Assembly (NCBI GenBank): GCA_002305685.1
Contig: DBQB01000011.1
Span: 1-7,783 of the forward strand
Source: Ruminococcaceae bacterium UBA1405
Lineage (GTDB): Bacteria; Bacillota; Clostridia; Oscillospirales; Ruminococcaceae
Length of the DNA stretch: 7,783 bases
Reading direction: 5' to 3'
This document shows positions 6,546-7,783 of the stretch, in pieces. Made by a program: the position numbers and the translations under genes. A model generated the notes under the pieces. That model did not search any database. It worked only from the letters and a program-made list of their open reading frames with translations, and had not been told where the DNA came from. How positions within the stretch are numbered: the stretch's first letter is position 1; every line of letters begins with the position of its first letter.

Positions 6546-6593
6546 TGCCCCTACGGATTACCGCAGCCTTGTTTCTTAAACGGTAGATAAGAT

Positions 6594-6643
6594 ACCGGCG
6601 CCCTTTCAGCGAGTTTTGCTGAGAGGACGCCGGTTTTATCTTT
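6594..6643 (+). terminator. Rho-independent terminator of the 1199-residue protein gene
   Basis: The left arm 6594-6610 (ACCGGCG-c-CCTTTCAGC) pairs with the right arm 6618-6634 (GCTGAGAGG-a-CGCCGGT). This gives 16 pairs, one C-A mismatch at 6601/6627 and one T-G wobble at 6605/6623. The loop is GAGTTTT, and the T-rich tail is TTTATCTTT (6635-6643). The wobble fits transcription on the plus strand. It lies 49 nt after the stop codon and separates the sugar locus from glyQS. Confidence 0.9.
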
Positions 6644-6791
6644 GCTGTGAGGGGGAGAAGGGACAGGGTGTACCCCGAAAACGGATACACCGACACAGGC
6701 TGCCATGATCGCAAGAGGGAGGGGAGTGACAGGCTGCGCCGATATTTCGGTGCACAGCGGGGCAAAAGGCTTTCGTTACCCGGTATTTTCC

Positions 6792-6820
6792 TTGACTTTA
6801 GCGCTGTCAACCGGTACAAT
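6792..6820 (+). promoter_or_regulatory. Near-consensus sigma-A promoter of glyQS
   Basis: The -35 is TTGACT (6792-6797) and the -10 is TACAAT (6815-6820), five of six bases each, with an ideal 17-bp spacer. The predicted start is near 6827, about 100 nt before the ATG. TTGAC and GTCAA (6806-6810) form an inverted repeat across the spacer, which may or may not be meaningful. Confidence 0.85.
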
Positions 6821-6859
6821 AAAAGCGTATCGCCATAAGGTATCGACCATGGCAATCCT

Positions 6860-6884
6860 GCGGTGGCAACGCCATTGCCGCCGC
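6860..6884 (+). promoter_or_regulatory. Strong leader hairpin upstream of glyQS
   Basis: GCGGTGGCAA (6860-6869) pairs with TTGCCGCCGC (6875-6884): 10 bp with one U-G wobble and the loop CGCCA. No U tract follows, so it is not an intrinsic terminator. A competing pairing exists: GGCAAT (6851-6856) with ATTGCC (6874-6879) uses most of the same 3' arm. GGTGGCAACGC loosely resembles the T-box core GGTGGNACCGC, but the leader from the predicted start is too short for a standard T-box. Its function is unknown; it may affect RNA stability or translation. Confidence 0.5.
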
Positions 6885-6926
6885 TCCCAGATATCGAAGG
6901 AAAAACGGAAAGGAAATGGAAACCGT

Positions 6927-7783
6927 ATGAACAACGCAGAAAAAACCATGGAAAAGATTGTCACTCTGTGTAAAAACAGAGGCTTTGTCTATTCCGGCTC
7001 TGAGATTTACGGCGGTCTCTCCAACACCTGGGACTATGGTCCTTTGGGTGTAGAATTTAAGAACAACGTCAAGAAGGCCTGGTGGAAGAAATTCGTGCAG
7101 GAATCCCCCTACAATGTGGGACTGGACAGCGCCATTTTGATGAATCCGCAGGTGTGGGTTGCCTCCGGCCATGTGGGCGGTTTCTCCGACCCGCTGATGG
7201 ACTGCAAAGACTGCAAAACCCGTCATCGTGCCGATAAGCTGATTGAGGACGCCACCGGTGAGGTAGCGGACGGCTGGAGCAACGAGCAGATGATGCAGTA
7301 TATCAAGGATCATCACATCAAGTGCCCCGAGTGCGGCAGCGAGAATTTTACCGATATCCGTAAATTTAACCTGATGTTCAAGACCTTCCAGGGTGTCACC
7401 GAGGACGCCAAGAGCGAAATCTATCTGCGCCCCGAGACGGCTCAGGGCATCTTTGTCAACTTCGCCAACGTGCAGCGCACCGCCCGCAAAAAGATCCCCT
7501 TCGGCGTGGCTCAGGTGGGCAAATCGTTCCGCAACGAGATTACCCCCGGCAACTTTACCTTCCGTACCCGGGAGTTTGAGCAGATGGAGCTGGAGTTCTT
7601 CTGCAAACCGGATACCGATCTGGAGTGGTTCCAGTACTGGAGAAGTTACTGTGAAAACTTCCTGTTGTCTTTGGGTATGAAGAAGGAGAATATGCGCTTG
7701 CGGGATCACTCTCCCGAGGAGCTTTCCTTCTATTCCAAAGCAACCACCGATATCGAGTTCCTGTTCCCCTTCGGCTGGGGCGA
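6927..7783 (+). CDS. glyQS: Glycyl-tRNA synthetase, single-chain type (5' part, truncated by the window end)
   Basis: This enzyme charges tRNA-Gly with glycine using ATP, in the cytoplasm. The window holds the ATG and 285 complete codons, roughly 60% of a family usually near 460 residues; no frameshift is seen. The alpha2-type (bacterial/eukaryotic-like) synthetase is recognisable from GGLSNTWDYGPLG (29-41), SGHVGGFSDP (80-89), Y166-LRPETAQGIF, and class II motif 2 with F201-RNEI, then FRTREFEQMELEFF (212-225). The R202-x-E204 pair is the expected ATP-contact motif. Four cysteines in two CxxC pairs (C93/C96 and C133/C136) suggest a zinc-binding insertion. The start is supported by AAAGGAAATGGA (6909-6920) and by the promoter at 6792-6820. 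It is monocistronic with respect to the upstream gene because of the terminator at 6594-6643. Confidence 0.97.
   Translation, partial: MNNAEKTMEKIVTLCKNRGFVYSGSEIYGGLSNTWDYGPLGVEFKNNVKKAWWKKFVQESPYNVGLDSAILMNPQVWVASGHVGGFSDPLMDCKDCKTRHRADKLIEDATGEVADGWSNEQMMQYIKDHHIKCPECGSENFTDIRKFNLMFKTFQGVTEDAKSEIYLRPETAQGIFVNFANVQRTARKKIPFGVAQVGKSFRNEITPGNFTFRTREFEQMELEFFCKPDTDLEWFQYWRSYCENFLLSLGMKKENMRLRDHSPEELSFYSKATTDIEFLFPFGWG

Larger units (their letters stand above)
6546..6926. other. 381-bp gene-free region between the large gene and glyQS
   Basis: It holds, in order: the terminator of the large gene (6594-6643), an untranscribed or unknown stretch (6644-6791), the glyQS promoter (6792-6820), and a leader of about 100 nt. 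In the unknown stretch I see two modest hairpins (GGTGTA/TACACC with an inner CCG/CGG, 6667-6691; GCGCCGA/TCGGTGC, 6736-6753). There is also a 9-bp direct repeat ACAGGCTGC (6695-6703, 6729-6737), and GCTGTG/CACAGC (6644-6649, 6753-6758) that could close them. No gene or named RNA was recognised. Confidence 0.55.

Noticed and set aside
6526..6855. A 109-codon minus-strand frame across the terminator region
   Set aside because: It overlaps the terminator hairpin and the glyQS promoter and leader, and resembles no protein family.
6640..6900. T-box or glycine riboswitch before glyQS
   Set aside because: No specifier loop, stem I, terminator with U tract or glycine-aptamer core could be identified; only a loose match to the T-box core remains, and it is listed as a finding.
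6807..7709. A 300-codon frame antisense to glyQS
   Set aside because: The opposite strand encodes an unmistakable glycyl-tRNA synthetase, and this frame also crosses its promoter and leader.
1..7783. CRISPR array, tRNA, rRNA, insertion sequence or phage attachment site
   Set aside because: I found no regularly spaced repeats, cloverleaf, rRNA motifs, transposase or terminal inverted repeats on either strand.

Overview
The window reads as chromosomal DNA from a moderately GC-rich member of the Firmicutes, most likely a gut-type clostridium (Oscillospiraceae/Ruminococcaceae-like). The reasons are AGGAGG-type ribosome binding sites, good sigma-A promoters with extended -10 elements, a rho-independent terminator, and a single-chain (alpha2-type) glycyl-tRNA synthetase. 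The lineage is inferred; no rRNA or other strong marker is present.

Layout. (1) 12-2045, minus strand: a 677-residue heparinase II/III-fold polysaccharide lyase without a signal peptide. (2) 2046-2298: a divergent intergenic region with one promoter on each strand, a 9-bp direct repeat (CCACTATGG) placed in the -35/spacer zone of both promoters, and a long imperfect dyad midway between them. (3) 2299-2601, plus: a 100-residue helical protein of unknown function. (4) 2602-2945: a gene-free stretch whose first half can fold into three directly abutting hairpins plus a possible pseudoknot, and whose second half holds operator-like inverted repeats and a strong promoter. (5) 2946-6545, plus: a 1199-residue multidomain protein with an N-terminal LamG/concanavalin-A-like domain, a central beta region, an alpha-helical (probably alpha/alpha toroid) domain with an acidic NGEFGGGLSDDGDY motif, and a C-terminal CARDB-like domain. 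It is probably a carbohydrate-active enzyme of a family I cannot name. (6) 6594-6643: a strong terminator. (7) 6644-6926: a non-coding stretch, then a near-consensus promoter and a leader of about 100 nt with a 10-bp hairpin. (8) 6927 to the window end: the 5' part of glyQS, a housekeeping gene unrelated to the sugar locus.

How the genes may work together. The heparinase-fold lyase and the 1199-residue protein are both large, cysteine-containing and without a secretion signal. Together they look like an intracellular module that breaks down imported acidic oligosaccharides (uronate-containing glycans such as glycosaminoglycan or plant or algal polyuronide fragments). The divergent promoters and shared repeat suggest common control. 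No transporter, regulator or sugar-metabolism gene lies inside the window, so the substrate cannot be fixed. The most interesting items are the unclassified 1199-residue enzyme, the folded element at 2624-2769, and the repeat shared by the divergent promoters.
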